Part shown: positions 1-10,871 of the stretch, piece after piece
How the letters are laid out: each line of letters starts with the position of its first letter
Position numbering within the stretch: the first letter of the stretch is position 1
NCBI RefSeq assembly: GCF_017310545.1
Contig: NZ_CP066203.1
Location: 496,001-560,000 of the forward strand
Reading direction: 5' to 3'
Source of the DNA: Methylacidimicrobium sp. B4
GTDB taxonomy: Bacteria; Verrucomicrobiota; Verrucomicrobiia; Methylacidiphilales; Methylacidiphilaceae
DNA: 64,000 nt
Made by a program: the position numbers and the translations under genes
The notes under the pieces: generated by a model
The model's database searches: none
Seen by the model: only the letters and a program-made list of their open reading frames with translations
Told to the model about the DNA's origin: nothing

Positions 1-350
1 ATCGACTGCGCGGAGCTCCAGCCGAGAACGGAGTGCGCCAGCAGATAGATGAGGCCGAAGGGCAAGAGAAAGGAGAGGAAGCCGATGATGAGGCTGGAGG
101 CCGCGTGGTGCCGGAACGAGCGGGGGTCGATCTCCGTCCCGGCAAGAAAGGCGAGCGTCACGCTTCCCATCCTCGCCAGAAAGACCATCCACTCGGTCGG
201 TTGCTCCATTCCGAGGAAATGGCTCAGCCCGATTCCGACCAGAACCTCCATCAACGCAACCGAGACCCGAAGCTGGAGCGCGAGTACGGCTGCAAGAAAG
301 GCCGCTCCCATCCAGATCGCAAGGAAGACCCAGGGGTTGTCGAGTGGCAT
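1..350 (-). CDS. Cation:proton antiporter (CPA2/Kef-like), N-terminal part, cut by window edge
   Basis: The reverse strand reads from an ATG at 350 without a stop to base 1 (116 codons seen). The peptide is very hydrophobic, with at least three likely membrane helices, and contains LAGTEIDPRSF, close to the LAG-x-E-hydrophobic motif at the end of a transmembrane helix in Na+/H+ and K+/H+ exchangers of the CPA2 family. An AAAGGA ribosome site lies four bases before the ATG. The rest of the transporter lies outside the window, so ion specificity and any regulatory RCK/TrkA domain cannot be judged. It is divergent from the L,D-transpeptidase, with about 200 bases between them. Confidence 0.7.
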   Translation of the reverse strand, partial: MPLDNPWVFLAIWMGAAFLAAVLALQLRVSVALMEVLVGIGLSHFLGMEQPTEWMVFLARMGSVTLAFLAGTEIDPRSFRHHAASSLIIGFLSFLLPFGLIYLLAHSVLGWSSAQS

Positions 351-553
351 GCGGTCCTTTGCTGACCTTGCGGGAACCTTCGAATCGAAGAGGAGGTCGG
401 CTTGCGGGTAGTGCTCAGGTTACGCAAATGTTTTATGAAGACATAGAGAAATCGCCTTTTTGAGGAGGCAGAAGCGGGCGAGCGGGCTCGATCGACCTTT
501 TGGTCTTTTCCCGAGCCGCCGAATCCGATAGAAGAGTTCGACTCATCGCGACG

Positions 554-1366
554 ATGCGTATTTTTGGGCGTGGTTGGCTCGTTTTCGGTCTTGCCCTGTC
601 GCTGCCGGCTCTCGCGCTCTTCCTCCCCGGTCCTTCCGCCTGGGCTCGGAAGACCCACTCGCGTTCCCGGAGCGCCGCCGCCCACCATCGGCTCCATCCG
701 TCCGCTGCTCCCGAGCGGATCGTCAAGGTCTCTCTGGAAAATCGGGTCGTCTACGTGATGGAAGGCAACCGTCCGCTCCTGGTCGCCCCGACCTGCTCGG
801 GCAAGCCCGGATATGCCACGCCCACGGGCCAATTTCGTGTCAGGGGCAAGGCCACGCGGCGCCGCTCGGGCAAGTATGGATTCTGGGTCAAGGAGAACCA
901 GGCGGTCGAAGGGACAAAAGCCGGGGGACCTCCCGACAAGAACCCCGGGTGGAAGTATGTCGGCTACCCGATGCCCTTCTGGGTGGGGTTCCTGCCCGGC
1001 TACGGCTTTCACGAAGGATTCCTCTGGTCCTCTCCCGGAACACACGGCTGCCTCCACCTGACCGGCAGAGACGCCGAGCGCTTCTACGAGTTGATCGGCA
1101 GGGGGACGCGCATTTGCATTGCAAAGAGCCAGCCGGAGGATCAGACCCTCGGGAAAGGGCTTCGCCATCCCCAGGATGAAAAGGCGGCCGACCCTCCTTC
1201 GTCTTTCTTCCTCTCGGACAAGAGCTTCACCACTCCTTGGGAAGATCTCCTCAAGCCGGCCAACGGACTCGGAGCAGAGGAGCCGGACGCTACGACTCGT
1301 AAGGGGCAAGGACCGGATAAGAACCCAGGGACCGGCACCGGCTCGCCCGCCCCTCGGCCTTCCTGA
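554..1366 (+). CDS. L,D-transpeptidase (YkuD fold), exported
   Basis: 270 aa. The N-terminus is a signal peptide (MRIFGRGW, a long Leu/Ala core, then SAWA). The mature part is a YkuD domain: a strand beginning VKVSLENRVVYVMEG, a TPTG loop, FHEGFLW, and the active-site segment SPGTHGCLHL with catalytic Cys166 and its preceding His. Such enzymes make 3-3 cross-links in periplasmic peptidoglycan or attach lipoproteins to it. The residue after the Cys pair is Leu-His rather than the usual Ile/Val-Arg. The C-terminal 70 residues are low complexity and probably disordered. The start at 554 is chosen because it begins the signal peptide; an in-frame start at 500 would bury it. The 3' end overlaps convergent pheA by 77 bases. 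Confidence 0.85.
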   Translation: MRIFGRGWLVFGLALSLPALALFLPGPSAWARKTHSRSRSAAAHHRLHPSAAPERIVKVSLENRVVYVMEGNRPLLVAPTCSGKPGYATPTGQFRVRGKATRRRSGKYGFWVKENQAVEGTKAGGPPDKNPGWKYVGYPMPFWVGFLPGYGFHEGFLWSSPGTHGCLHLTGRDAERFYELIGRGTRICIAKSQPEDQTLGKGLRHPQDEKAADPPSSFFLSDKSFTTPWEDLLKPANGLGAEEPDATTRKGQGPDKNPGTGTGSPAPRPS

Positions 1367-2108
1367 GCGCCCTCTCCATCGGACCTTCTTGGTCGCTGCC
1401 CTCCAAGCTGGCGAAGAAGACGTAGGTGTTCGGCTGCCCCGGCACGGGTCGGGAAACGATCCGCTTCAGGTTGATCCCTTCGGCGCGAAACGCTTCCAGG
1501 AACGAACAGAGGCTTCCCGGCTCCTGTGGCAGGGAGAAAACGAGGCTCGTCTCTCGGCCCCCGGGAGCGGGCTTGCTCCTGCCCAAGAGGACAAACTGGG
1601 TCAGATTGACGATCCCTTCTTCCACCGGGTAGTGGAGCACGGCAAGCCCGGCTGCCGCTGCCGCCTCGCGCGTGGCCAGCGCGGCAGCTCCGGGCGTCTT
1701 CGCCGAAAGGCGGGCGGCCTCGGAGGTGCTTCCGGCAACCCGCAGCTCGGCCCGAGGAAACCGGCGTTCGATCCAATGTCGGCAATGACCCAGGGGCGCC
1801 CAGTGCGAATAGACGATGCGGGGCTGCTCCCCGGAACGTCCGATCAGGGCCAGCCGGACGTGGAGAGAGAGCTCTTCCTGAATGAAGAGCGGCTGGGCTT
1901 CGTCCAGAAGGAGATCGACTGTCTCCAGGATCATCCCGCCCGAGGAGTTTTCGATCGGGACGAGGCCCAGATGATCTTCCTCCGCCTGCGCGAAGGCGAC
2001 CACCTCGGCGATCGAGACGCAGGGCAGAAGCGGGCCATCCGGGAACCTCTTCCGAGCGACCAGATGGGAAAAGGTATGCTCGGGACCGAGATAGGCGATC
2101 GTGGGCAA
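1290..2108 (-). CDS. pheA: Prephenate dehydratase
   Basis: 272 aa, monofunctional length. It converts prephenate to phenylpyruvate in phenylalanine synthesis. The N-terminal catalytic domain opens with IAYLGPEHTFSH (family pattern AYLGPxGTFS, here with E for Gly) and contains VPIENSSGG, the substrate-binding Glu-Asn-Ser segment. A C-terminal ACT domain follows, with GSLCSFLEAF and the VSRP variant of the ESRP phenylalanine-sensing motif, so feedback inhibition by phenylalanine is likely. No chorismate mutase domain is present. It is transcribed away from rfaE1; the 159-base gap at 2109-2267 must hold both promoters. Confidence 0.88.
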   Translation of the reverse strand: MPTIAYLGPEHTFSHLVARKRFPDGPLLPCVSIAEVVAFAQAEEDHLGLVPIENSSGGMILETVDLLLDEAQPLFIQEELSLHVRLALIGRSGEQPRIVYSHWAPLGHCRHWIERRFPRAELRVAGSTSEAARLSAKTPGAAALATREAAAAAGLAVLHYPVEEGIVNLTQFVLLGRSKPAPGGRETSLVFSLPQEPGSLCSFLEAFRAEGINLKRIVSRPVPGQPNTYVFFASLEGSDQEGPMERALRKAEGRASRCRSLGSYPVLAPYES

Positions 2109-2267
2109 TGGTCGATTCTCCTTTCCCGCAGGGGGGTATAGCCCTCTATCCTTGGGAAGAATTCCTGGCGGCGCAAGATCGTTTGCTTGTCCATCCGATC
2201 TGCCTGCTCGGGCAAGGCGGGAGACGACGTTTGACAGAAGAGGAACGATAGGGTACCCGTTGCGTGC

Positions 2268-3263
2268 GTGCCTCTCGCCCCTGAACGACTAGATCTGCTT
2301 CTGACCCGTTTCCGCAGCTTGCGGGCCCTGGTGATTGGAGACCTCATGCTCGATGAGTTCCTTTGGGGGCGCGTCCGCCGGCTCTCTCCGGAGGCCCCGG
2401 TCCCTGTGGTCGAGGTGCAGCGCTCCTCGCGCTTTCCGGGGGGTGCGGCCAACGTCGCCCGAAACCTCCTGGAATTTACCCCCAAGGTCACCCTGTGCGG
2501 GATCGTCGGGGACGATCTCCCGGGGGAGGAGCTGATCGGATCCTTGAAGCGGACGGGTTGCGACGTCGGCGGGATCTGGCGCATTCCCGGCCGGCCGACG
2601 ACCGTCAAGACCCGGGTCTTTGGAAGGCAGCAGCAGATCGTCCGGGTCGATCGCGAAACCCGCGACGCCTTGCCCTTTCCGGCCCGGGGAGAGCTGCTCG
2701 ATTTCCTTCGGCAGGCGATCCCCGCATGCGACTTGATCCTGGTCGAAGACTACGCGAAGGGGCTGCTCGATCAGGAGGTCGTCGACCTCATCCTGGAAGA
2801 GGGAGTTCGGTCTGGAAAGCTCACGGCGGCGGATCCGCATACCCACAACCGCCTTTCCTGGAAGGGGGTGAGCGTGCTCAAGCCGAACCGTTCGGAAGCA
2901 CTCGCGCTGAGCAGCACCGAAGATCCCGACGAGAACCTCGCCTCGGTCGAGAAGGCTGCCCGGCTGCTGCAAGAGCGCTGGGGATGCCTCCACCTGCTCG
3001 TCACGCTCGGGGAGGAAGGCATGCTCCTGCTCGACGAGCAGAGCCGCAGCCAGCGGATCCCCACTGCGGCGCGCGAGGTCTTCGATGTCTCCGGGGCCGG
3101 AGACACCTCCCTCTGCCTTTTCTCGCTGGCGCTCGCCGCTGGCTCGGAGGCGCTCGAGGCCGCCAAGCTGGCGAATCTCGGGGCGGGCATCGTGGTCGGG
3201 AAGCTCGGGACCGCAACGGTCTCTCCAGAAGAGCTGCGAGCACACCTCGCGAAGCTCCCATGA
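2268..3263 (+). CDS. rfaE1: D-glycero-beta-D-manno-heptose-7-phosphate kinase
   Basis: 331 aa, PfkB/ribokinase fold, equal to the N-terminal half of E. coli HldE. It phosphorylates heptose 7-phosphate at C1 for ADP-heptose of the LPS inner core. Visible motifs are VIGDLMLDEFLWG, the PfkB signature FPGGAANVARNL near residue 60, and the catalytic-base motif DVSGAGDTSL. The adenylyltransferase half of HldE is absent here. The start is a GTG at 2268; there is no strong ribosome site right before it (AGAGGAA is about 25 bases upstream). The stop overlaps the gmhB start as ATGA, indicating translational coupling in the LPS operon. Confidence 0.87.
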   Translation: MPLAPERLDLLLTRFRSLRALVIGDLMLDEFLWGRVRRLSPEAPVPVVEVQRSSRFPGGAANVARNLLEFTPKVTLCGIVGDDLPGEELIGSLKRTGCDVGGIWRIPGRPTTVKTRVFGRQQQIVRVDRETRDALPFPARGELLDFLRQAIPACDLILVEDYAKGLLDQEVVDLILEEGVRSGKLTAADPHTHNRLSWKGVSVLKPNRSEALALSSTEDPDENLASVEKAARLLQERWGCLHLLVTLGEEGMLLLDEQSRSQRIPTAAREVFDVSGAGDTSLCLFSLALAAGSEALEAAKLANLGAGIVVGKLGTATVSPEELRAHLAKLP

Positions 3264-3817
3264 GAAGGAGGGCGGTCTTTTTCGATCGGGACGACACCCT
3301 GATCGAAAACATCCCCTACCTGGGGGACCCGGAGAAGGTCGTCCTCGCCGAGGGAGCAAGGGAGAGCCTCGCCCGCCTCAAGGCTGCCGGCTTCCTGCTC
3401 TTTCTGGTGAGCAATCAGTCAGGGGTCGGCCGTGGCTGGATCCGCCGGGAAGAGGTCGAAGCGGTGAACCGGGCGATCCAGAGTCGGCTGGAGGTGCCGT
3501 TTTTCTCGAAGATCTATCTCTCCTTCGCCTCTCCCGACAACGACCCCCTGGGGGATCGGAAGCCCTCCCCGCTCTTCCTTTGGCGTGCGGCGCACGAGTT
3601 CGACATCGAGCTGGGCCGGTCCTATTTCGTCGGTGACCGGATCGCCGACGTCCTCTGCGGGCGCAACGCGGGCTGCCGCACCATCCTGCTGGCGGCCAAG
3701 GAGCCGAAGAGAGAGGCCGCGCGCGCGCGGGACTGGGCACGAAACCTCGCCGACCGGGTCGTCCCTTCCCTGTCGGAGGCAGCCGATTGGATTTTGGCCT
3801 CGCCGCCTCCGGCATAG
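3260..3817 (+). CDS. gmhB: D-glycero-D-manno-heptose 1,7-bisphosphate phosphatase
   Basis: 185 aa, HAD-IIIA family. It removes the C7 phosphate of heptose bisphosphate, the step between RfaE1 kinase and adenylyl transfer. The N-terminal FFDRDDTLIENIPYLGDP carries the DxDxT nucleophile; it reads D-R-D-D-T where the family usually has DRDGT. LVSNQSGVGRG is motif II, and the later KPSP and GDRIADVLCG are the Lys and acidic motifs. The usual Zn-binding cysteines of GmhB are largely missing (one Cys in VLCGRNAGC), so this may be a Zn-less variant. The start at 3260 overlaps the rfaE1 stop. Confidence 0.8.
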   Translation: MRRRAVFFDRDDTLIENIPYLGDPEKVVLAEGARESLARLKAAGFLLFLVSNQSGVGRGWIRREEVEAVNRAIQSRLEVPFFSKIYLSFASPDNDPLGDRKPSPLFLWRAAHEFDIELGRSYFVGDRIADVLCGRNAGCRTILLAAKEPKREAARARDWARNLADRVVPSLSEAADWILASPPPA

Positions 3818-3838
3818 GGCTGGCCCAGAAGGATTCCC

Positions 3839-6173
<2,335 letters not shown>

Positions 6174-6177
6174 TCTC

Positions 6178-6981
6178 ATGTTCACGGAGAGCCGATCCTT
6201 TTTCCTGGTTGCCGGGCCTTGCGTCCTCGAGTCCGAGACCCTGGCCTTCCGGATTGCCGCGAGCCTGCAGGAAGCCACCTCTCGACTCGGGATCCCGTTC
6301 TGCTTCAAGGCATCCTTCGACAAGGCCAACCGGTCTTCCATCGACTCCTACCGCGGCCCGGGATTGGCAGCGGGCCTGGAGGTGCTGGGACGAATCCGGG
6401 AAAAGCTGGGCGTTCCCGTCACCACAGACGTCCACGAGAGCGCTCAGGCAGCACCCGTCGCGTCGGTCGTCGATCTGCTGCAGATCCCGGCGTTTCTCTC
6501 CCGGCAGACCGACCTCCTCTTGGCCGCCGCCCAGACCGGGAAGCCCATCAACGTAAAGAAGGGACAATTTCTCGCCGCCTCGGACATGGATCGCATCGCG
6601 GAAAAGCTCCGCTCGGCCGGCTGCCCCAGCTTCTTTTTTACCGAAAGAGGCACCTCGTTCGGCTATCATGACCTCGTCGTCGACATGCGCAACCTGGTCC
6701 AGATGCGGAGCCGCGGACATCGCGTCATCTTCGACGCCACCCACTCGGTCCAGCGGCCGAGCGCACTCGGCTCCTCGTCCGGAGGCGATCGAGATCTCGC
6801 CTACCCCCTGGCCCGAGCCGCCGTGGCGGTAGGAATCGACGGACTCTTCCTGGAAACGCATCCGACACCCGAGCAATCCCCCTCGGACGGGGCGACCATG
6901 ATCCCCCTGAGGCAGATCCCCTCGGTTCTCGAAAGGCTCTTGAAGATTCATGAAGCGGCCAAAGACGGCGATCCCGCGTAG
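6178..6981 (+). CDS. kdsA: 3-deoxy-8-phosphooctulonate synthase (Kdo-8-P synthase)
   Basis: 267 aa. It condenses phosphoenolpyruvate with arabinose 5-phosphate. Motifs: LVAGPCVLES at the N-terminus, FKASFDKANRSS, TDVHE, QIPAFLSRQTDLL, NVKKGQFLA, and FDATHSVQRPS near the C-terminus. AGPCVLES contains the Cys that binds metal in metal-dependent KdsA enzymes, but other residues would be needed to assign the class. The ATG at 6178 lies four bases after the pyrG stop; a longer in-frame start inside pyrG is unlikely. Its 3' end overlaps the next gene by 32 bases. Confidence 0.93.
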   Translation: MFTESRSFFLVAGPCVLESETLAFRIAASLQEATSRLGIPFCFKASFDKANRSSIDSYRGPGLAAGLEVLGRIREKLGVPVTTDVHESAQAAPVASVVDLLQIPAFLSRQTDLLLAAAQTGKPINVKKGQFLAASDMDRIAEKLRSAGCPSFFFTERGTSFGYHDLVVDMRNLVQMRSRGHRVIFDATHSVQRPSALGSSSGGDRDLAYPLARAAVAVGIDGLFLETHPTPEQSPSDGATMIPLRQIPSVLERLLKIHEAAKDGDPA

Positions 6982-7543
6982 GAATGGCCACACCCTGCCC
7001 GCGCGATGGACGATCCGCTCCGGGAGGGCTCTCCTTCTCCTCGCCTTCTGCGCGACGACGGCCCTCGTTTTCTCCGAACGATTGGAGGCCGATTCCGCTT
7101 CCATCCCGCTCGGATCGGTGGTCAAGGAGTTCCGTCTCCCCCAACGGAACTCCCAGGGAGAGCTTGACGGCGTCATTACCGGGCGCGAAGCGCGGGCGAT
7201 CAGCGTCAATCGCACGGAAATCATCGACATGAAGATCGATCTCTACGACCAAGGCAAGGTGGGCACCACGATTCTCTCCCCCCGCTGCGACCTCTGGAAG
7301 CTTGAGAATCGGCTGAGCACACAATCCGGGGCGGTCATCGAGCGGCCCGATCTGAGGCTCACGAGCCAGATCATGGACTGGGAGGTCGGAGAGCATCGAG
7401 GCGTCTTCCGGCAAAATGTCCGTGTGGTCCTCTTCCATCTCCCGCTGGCCAAGCCCACCAAGCAAGAGAGCAGCGGAAGCAGCGCCCCCGCCTTGCGGCA
7501 GGGCGGAGCCCCTGCCCTGAAACCGTTGGAATCCTCCCCATGA
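6950..7543 (+). CDS. lptC: LptC-like LPS export protein
   Basis: 197 aa. A single N-terminal membrane anchor (ALLLLAFCATTALVF) is followed by a beta-rich region typical of the LptC/LptA (OstA) fold, with LPQRNSQGELDGVITGREA and recurring short hydrophobic strands. LptC sits in the inner membrane and hands LPS from LptBFG to LptA. Sequence conservation in this family is low, so the call rests on the fold pattern, the length and the position directly before lptA, whose start overlaps its stop (ATGA at 7540-7543). A Pro/Ala/Gln-rich tail follows residue 160. No lptB follows. Confidence 0.65.
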   Translation: MKRPKTAIPRRNGHTLPARWTIRSGRALLLLAFCATTALVFSERLEADSASIPLGSVVKEFRLPQRNSQGELDGVITGREARAISVNRTEIIDMKIDLYDQGKVGTTILSPRCDLWKLENRLSTQSGAVIERPDLRLTSQIMDWEVGEHRGVFRQNVRVVLFHLPLAKPTKQESSGSSAPALRQGGAPALKPLESSP

Positions 7544-8064
7544 AGTCCCTCCTGCCGCTCGTCGCCTGCCTGGTCCTCATCGCCACATCCGCCGCCGAGC
7601 TTCGCGCACAATTCCCCGAGGCGAAGCCCCCAGAGCTGCAGACGCACCCGGACGCGACGGTCGTCACCTCCAACACTTTCCGGCTGGACATGAACATCCA
7701 TCAAGGCTTCTTTAACGGAAATGTCATCATGATCACCAACAACATGCGGCTGAGGTCCAACGAAATGACCGTCTTCTTCGATGAGACCGGCAGCCAGGTG
7801 AAACGGTTGATCGCCCGGGGCGATGCCCTCCTCGAGCAGCCCAATCGGACGGGTAAGTCGCACCAGATGGAATACATCGTCGCTGAGAACAAGCTCATCA
7901 TGACCGGCAATCCCGAGGTAATCGACAGCCAGAATCATGTTACGGGAACGGTCATCACCCTCTTTCGGGACACCGATCAGATGCAGGTGGACGGCCATAG
8001 CAAGGTCGTCCTCTACCAAGGGGTGAATCAGCCGCAGGCGCCGCAACCCGCATCGAATCGATAA
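7540..8064 (+). CDS. lptA: LptA/OstA-family periplasmic LPS transport protein
   Basis: 174 aa with a cleavable signal peptide (KSLLPLVACLVLIATSAAELRA). The mature part shows the repeating beta-jellyroll pattern of OstA: VVTSNTFRLDMN, GFFNGNVIMITNNMRLRSNEM, VKRLIARGDALLEQ, GKSHQMEYIVAENKLIMTGNPEV. LptA forms the periplasmic bridge that carries LPS to the outer membrane. It is translationally coupled to lptC and follows the Kdo synthesis genes, which fits this role. lptB, which usually follows lptA, is replaced here by a glycosyltransferase gene. Confidence 0.75.
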   Translation: MKSLLPLVACLVLIATSAAELRAQFPEAKPPELQTHPDATVVTSNTFRLDMNIHQGFFNGNVIMITNNMRLRSNEMTVFFDETGSQVKRLIARGDALLEQPNRTGKSHQMEYIVAENKLIMTGNPEVIDSQNHVTGTVITLFRDTDQMQVDGHSKVVLYQGVNQPQAPQPASNR

Positions 8065-8079
8065 CCGAGCGCACGCGCT

Positions 8080-9282
8080 ATGTTTCGTCGACGAGTTCTT
8101 ATCCTTTCCACGAGCGCCGGCACGGGGCATCTGCGCGCCGCCGAGGCGCTCGGCAAGGTCTTCCGCCATCAACCGGAAACCGACGAGGTCCTGACCGTCG
8201 ATGCCCTCAAGTTTACCAACAAGATCTTCCGCGACTTCTATTCGAGCCTCTACATCCAGCTCGTGGAGAAGGCGCCCGCCTTCCTCGGCTGGTGGTACAA
8301 GATGACCGACGAGCCCTGGAAGACCGACCGGATGCGCCTCATGCTCGATCGGCTCAATACGGGTCCCCTGGTCGAGTTCATTGAAAGCTATGCGCCGGAC
8401 ATTACCGTCTGCACCCACTTCCTTCCCGCGGAGCTGATCTCCCACTTGATCTCCCAGGCTGGCTTGCGCACGCGCCTGTCGATCGTCGTGACCGACTTCC
8501 ACTTCCATGCCATGTGGCTCTGCCGCCTTTTCCACCGCTATTTCGTGGCCACCGAGGAGACGCGCGTCCATTTGAGCCGCCTGGGCCTGCCGGAAGAGCG
8601 GATCACCGTGAGCGGGATCCCGATCGACCCGGTCTTTTCCCAGCCCCTCGGCCGTTCGGAGGCGCGCCGCGCCTTGGGGCTCGCCCCCGACCTCCCGCTT
8701 CTCCTGGTCTCCGCCGGAGCCCTTGGCGTCGGACCGGCCGAGGTGGTGGTCGAATCCCTGCGAGGCCTCTCCACACCCGCGCAGATCGTCGTGATCTGCG
8801 GCAAGAATCCACCTCTTCACGAACGCCTCGCACAGACGAGAGCCGATAGGGGCAGCTCCCCTCCCTTGAGAGTGCTCGGCTTCACCCACGAGATGCACCG
8901 GTGGATGGCCGCCGCCGACCTTTTGATCGGCAAGCCCGGAGGGCTCACCGCCTCCGAATCGATGGCCAGGGGGCTACCGATGGTCGTGGTGGCTCCGATC
9001 CCGGGTCAGGAAGAGCTCAACAGCGATTATCTCCTCGAACAGGGGGCGGCCATCAAATGCCACGAGTTCACGACCCTCGCCTACAAGGTCGACTCCCTCC
9101 TTTGCGATCCCTCTCGCTTGCAGGCGATGCGGACGGCAGCTCGGAACGCGGCCCGCCCGAATGCGGCGCAGATCATCGTCCGCCGCCTCCTCGAGGATGA
9201 AGCCAAGGAGCCAGAACCCGTTTGGATCAGTCGCAAGCAAAAGCAGCAGATTGCCCAGGTAGCCAAGGGAGTCAAGCTCTAG
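8080..9282 (+). CDS. MGDG synthase-like / MurG-type glycosyltransferase (GT28)
   Basis: 400 aa. The N-terminal half has ILSTSAGTGHLRAAEAL, the glycine loop of monogalactosyldiacylglycerol synthases and the processive diacylglycerol glucosyltransferase UgtP; the C-terminal half has a GT28 donor-binding domain with LGVGPAEVVVE, a helix in IVVICGKN and the nucleotide-sugar motif LIGKPGGLTASESMARGLP. By family it would transfer a hexose from a UDP-sugar to a lipid acceptor on the membrane face; the acceptor (diacylglycerol or another lipid) is not shown by the sequence. It begins 15 bases after lptA and ends the LPS gene run. Confidence 0.78.
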   Translation: MFRRRVLILSTSAGTGHLRAAEALGKVFRHQPETDEVLTVDALKFTNKIFRDFYSSLYIQLVEKAPAFLGWWYKMTDEPWKTDRMRLMLDRLNTGPLVEFIESYAPDITVCTHFLPAELISHLISQAGLRTRLSIVVTDFHFHAMWLCRLFHRYFVATEETRVHLSRLGLPEERITVSGIPIDPVFSQPLGRSEARRALGLAPDLPLLLVSAGALGVGPAEVVVESLRGLSTPAQIVVICGKNPPLHERLAQTRADRGSSPPLRVLGFTHEMHRWMAAADLLIGKPGGLTASESMARGLPMVVVAPIPGQEELNSDYLLEQGAAIKCHEFTTLAYKVDSLLCDPSRLQAMRTAARNAARPNAAQIIVRRLLEDEAKEPEPVWISRKQKQQIAQVAKGVKL

Positions 9283-9305
9283 CGAAGAGCCTTGGGCTTC
9301 CGGGA

Positions 9306-10871
9306 ATGCCTTCCCGGGCCTCCCTCCCGCCCGCCGCCACACCCTTGCCCCAATTCCTTTGGGGAGTCGCGACCTCCGGCTACCAGCACGAGGGAGGCAT
9401 CAACGGGCGGGGAGAACCCCTCAACAATTGGGCTTGGGCCGAGCGGGACCGGCTGGTCGAGGCTTCCGGCCGTGCAAGCAACTTCTGGGAGCTCGCCGAA
9501 GCCGACGTGGAGCGGGCGGCCCGGCTGGGACTCAACGCCTTTCGCCTCGAGCTCTCCTGGAGCCGGATCCAGCCGGTCCGCGCCCTTCCCGACCCGGATG
9601 CGGGCGCTCCGCCGCCCCCCTTCGATTCCGAGGCTCTCGAGCGGTACGCCGCGATCCTGGCCCACTGCCGCCTCCACGGGCTCGAGCCGATCGTCACCCT
9701 CCACCATTTCACCCATCCCGCCTGGCTGGGCCTGGACGCCTGGCTGCGCACCGAGACGATCGACCACTACATCGCCTACGTCCGCGAAACCGTCCGAGCC
9801 CTCCTCGCGCTGCTTGCGCAAAGGCACGGGGTTCTCCCGCCCCGCGTCTACCTCACGACCAACGAGCCCAACATGCTGGCCGCCTGCCACTACCTCTACG
9901 GCTATTTTCCCACGGGCCCGACGCGGGGAATCCATCCGACGGCCAAGGTGCTGATGCATCTGCTGGAGGCCCACATCCGCGCCTACCGCGTCATCCACGA
10001 CCTCTACCAAGACACCCCGGTCCGCCCGCTGGTCGGATTCAACAACTACGCCAATAACCTCTACTGGCTCGATCAGGCATGGCTCGACCTCCTCCACTGC
10101 CGCCACCGCGGGATTCCCAAGCAGAAGATCTTTTCTCACCTCTGGGAAAACGCCCGCCGTCTCGACGAGGAGTTTGGACGCGCCCGCTTCCCCACCCTAT
10201 CTCTCGGGCGGAGAGTCCTCGGCAGTGCCATCAAGACGGTGCAGCACTTCCTCGCATACGCCTACTCCCTGGGGGATACCTGGGACCGGCTGATCGAAGC
10301 CATCTACTCCGCCCCGACCCGGCCTCTGGATTACGTCGCCTTCGACTACTACGACCCCTTCGTCGAGCACGCCTTTCGCTGGCCCCACTGGCGCGACGAG
10401 CTCCCGCGCCAGAACAAGGCGTTCCACGAATGGGTCTTGGAAGGCTTCACGAGCAAATGGTGGGACTGGCACATGCTTCCCGAGGGGCTCGCCTTCGTGA
10501 TCCAACAGCTTCGCCGCTTCGGGCTTCCCTTGCTCATCGCCGAAAACGGGATCGCCTACCGGGGCAACGCCTCTGGCACCCTGGAAGACCGGGCGGATGC
10601 GGTTAGGCGGACCGACTACATTCGCGCCCACGTCCAGATGGTGACGCGCCTCTGGGAAGAGGGAGCGCCCCTCTTCGGCTACCTCTACTGGTCCCTCGTC
10701 GACAACTACGAGTGGGGCAGCTATGCTCCACGCTTCGGCCTCTACTCGACGGGCGCCCCGGACTCCTGGGAGCGCAAGGAGAGCGGACTCGCCGGGGAAG
10801 CTCCCGCGCAGACCTATGCCGAAGAAGTGGCCCGCGCCCGTGAGCGCATGAGCCGAAGAGCCCACGCATGA
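9306..10871 (+). CDS. Glycoside hydrolase family 1 (beta-glucosidase-like)
   Basis: 521 aa, TIM barrel of GH1. FLWGVATSGYQHEGG at the N-terminus is the family signature; the acid/base Glu187 is in TTNEPN and the nucleophile Glu413 in LIAENGIAY. NWAWAE and WSLVDNYEWG (aglycone/glycone subsite) are also present. No signal peptide is visible, so the enzyme is probably cytoplasmic. The N-terminal QYHEGG variant (His where many have Glu/Ile) resembles GH1 members with unassigned substrate. The start at 9306 is chosen at the beginning of homology; the frame is open to 9222 inside the previous gene. It overlaps the next gene by ATGA. Confidence 0.85.
   Translation: MPSRASLPPAATPLPQFLWGVATSGYQHEGGINGRGEPLNNWAWAERDRLVEASGRASNFWELAEADVERAARLGLNAFRLELSWSRIQPVRALPDPDAGAPPPPFDSEALERYAAILAHCRLHGLEPIVTLHHFTHPAWLGLDAWLRTETIDHYIAYVRETVRALLALLAQRHGVLPPRVYLTTNEPNMLAACHYLYGYFPTGPTRGIHPTAKVLMHLLEAHIRAYRVIHDLYQDTPVRPLVGFNNYANNLYWLDQAWLDLLHCRHRGIPKQKIFSHLWENARRLDEEFGRARFPTLSLGRRVLGSAIKTVQHFLAYAYSLGDTWDRLIEAIYSAPTRPLDYVAFDYYDPFVEHAFRWPHWRDELPRQNKAFHEWVLEGFTSKWWDWHMLPEGLAFVIQQLRRFGLPLLIAENGIAYRGNASGTLEDRADAVRRTDYIRAHVQMVTRLWEEGAPLFGYLYWSLVDNYEWGSYAPRFGLYSTGAPDSWERKESGLAGEAPAQTYAEEVARARERMSRRAHA

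Noticed and set aside
2363-3259. Upstream extension of the gmhB frame through rfaE1
   Set aside because: The extension is Arg/Gly/Pro-rich shadow coding; gmhB homology begins at the ATG at 3260.
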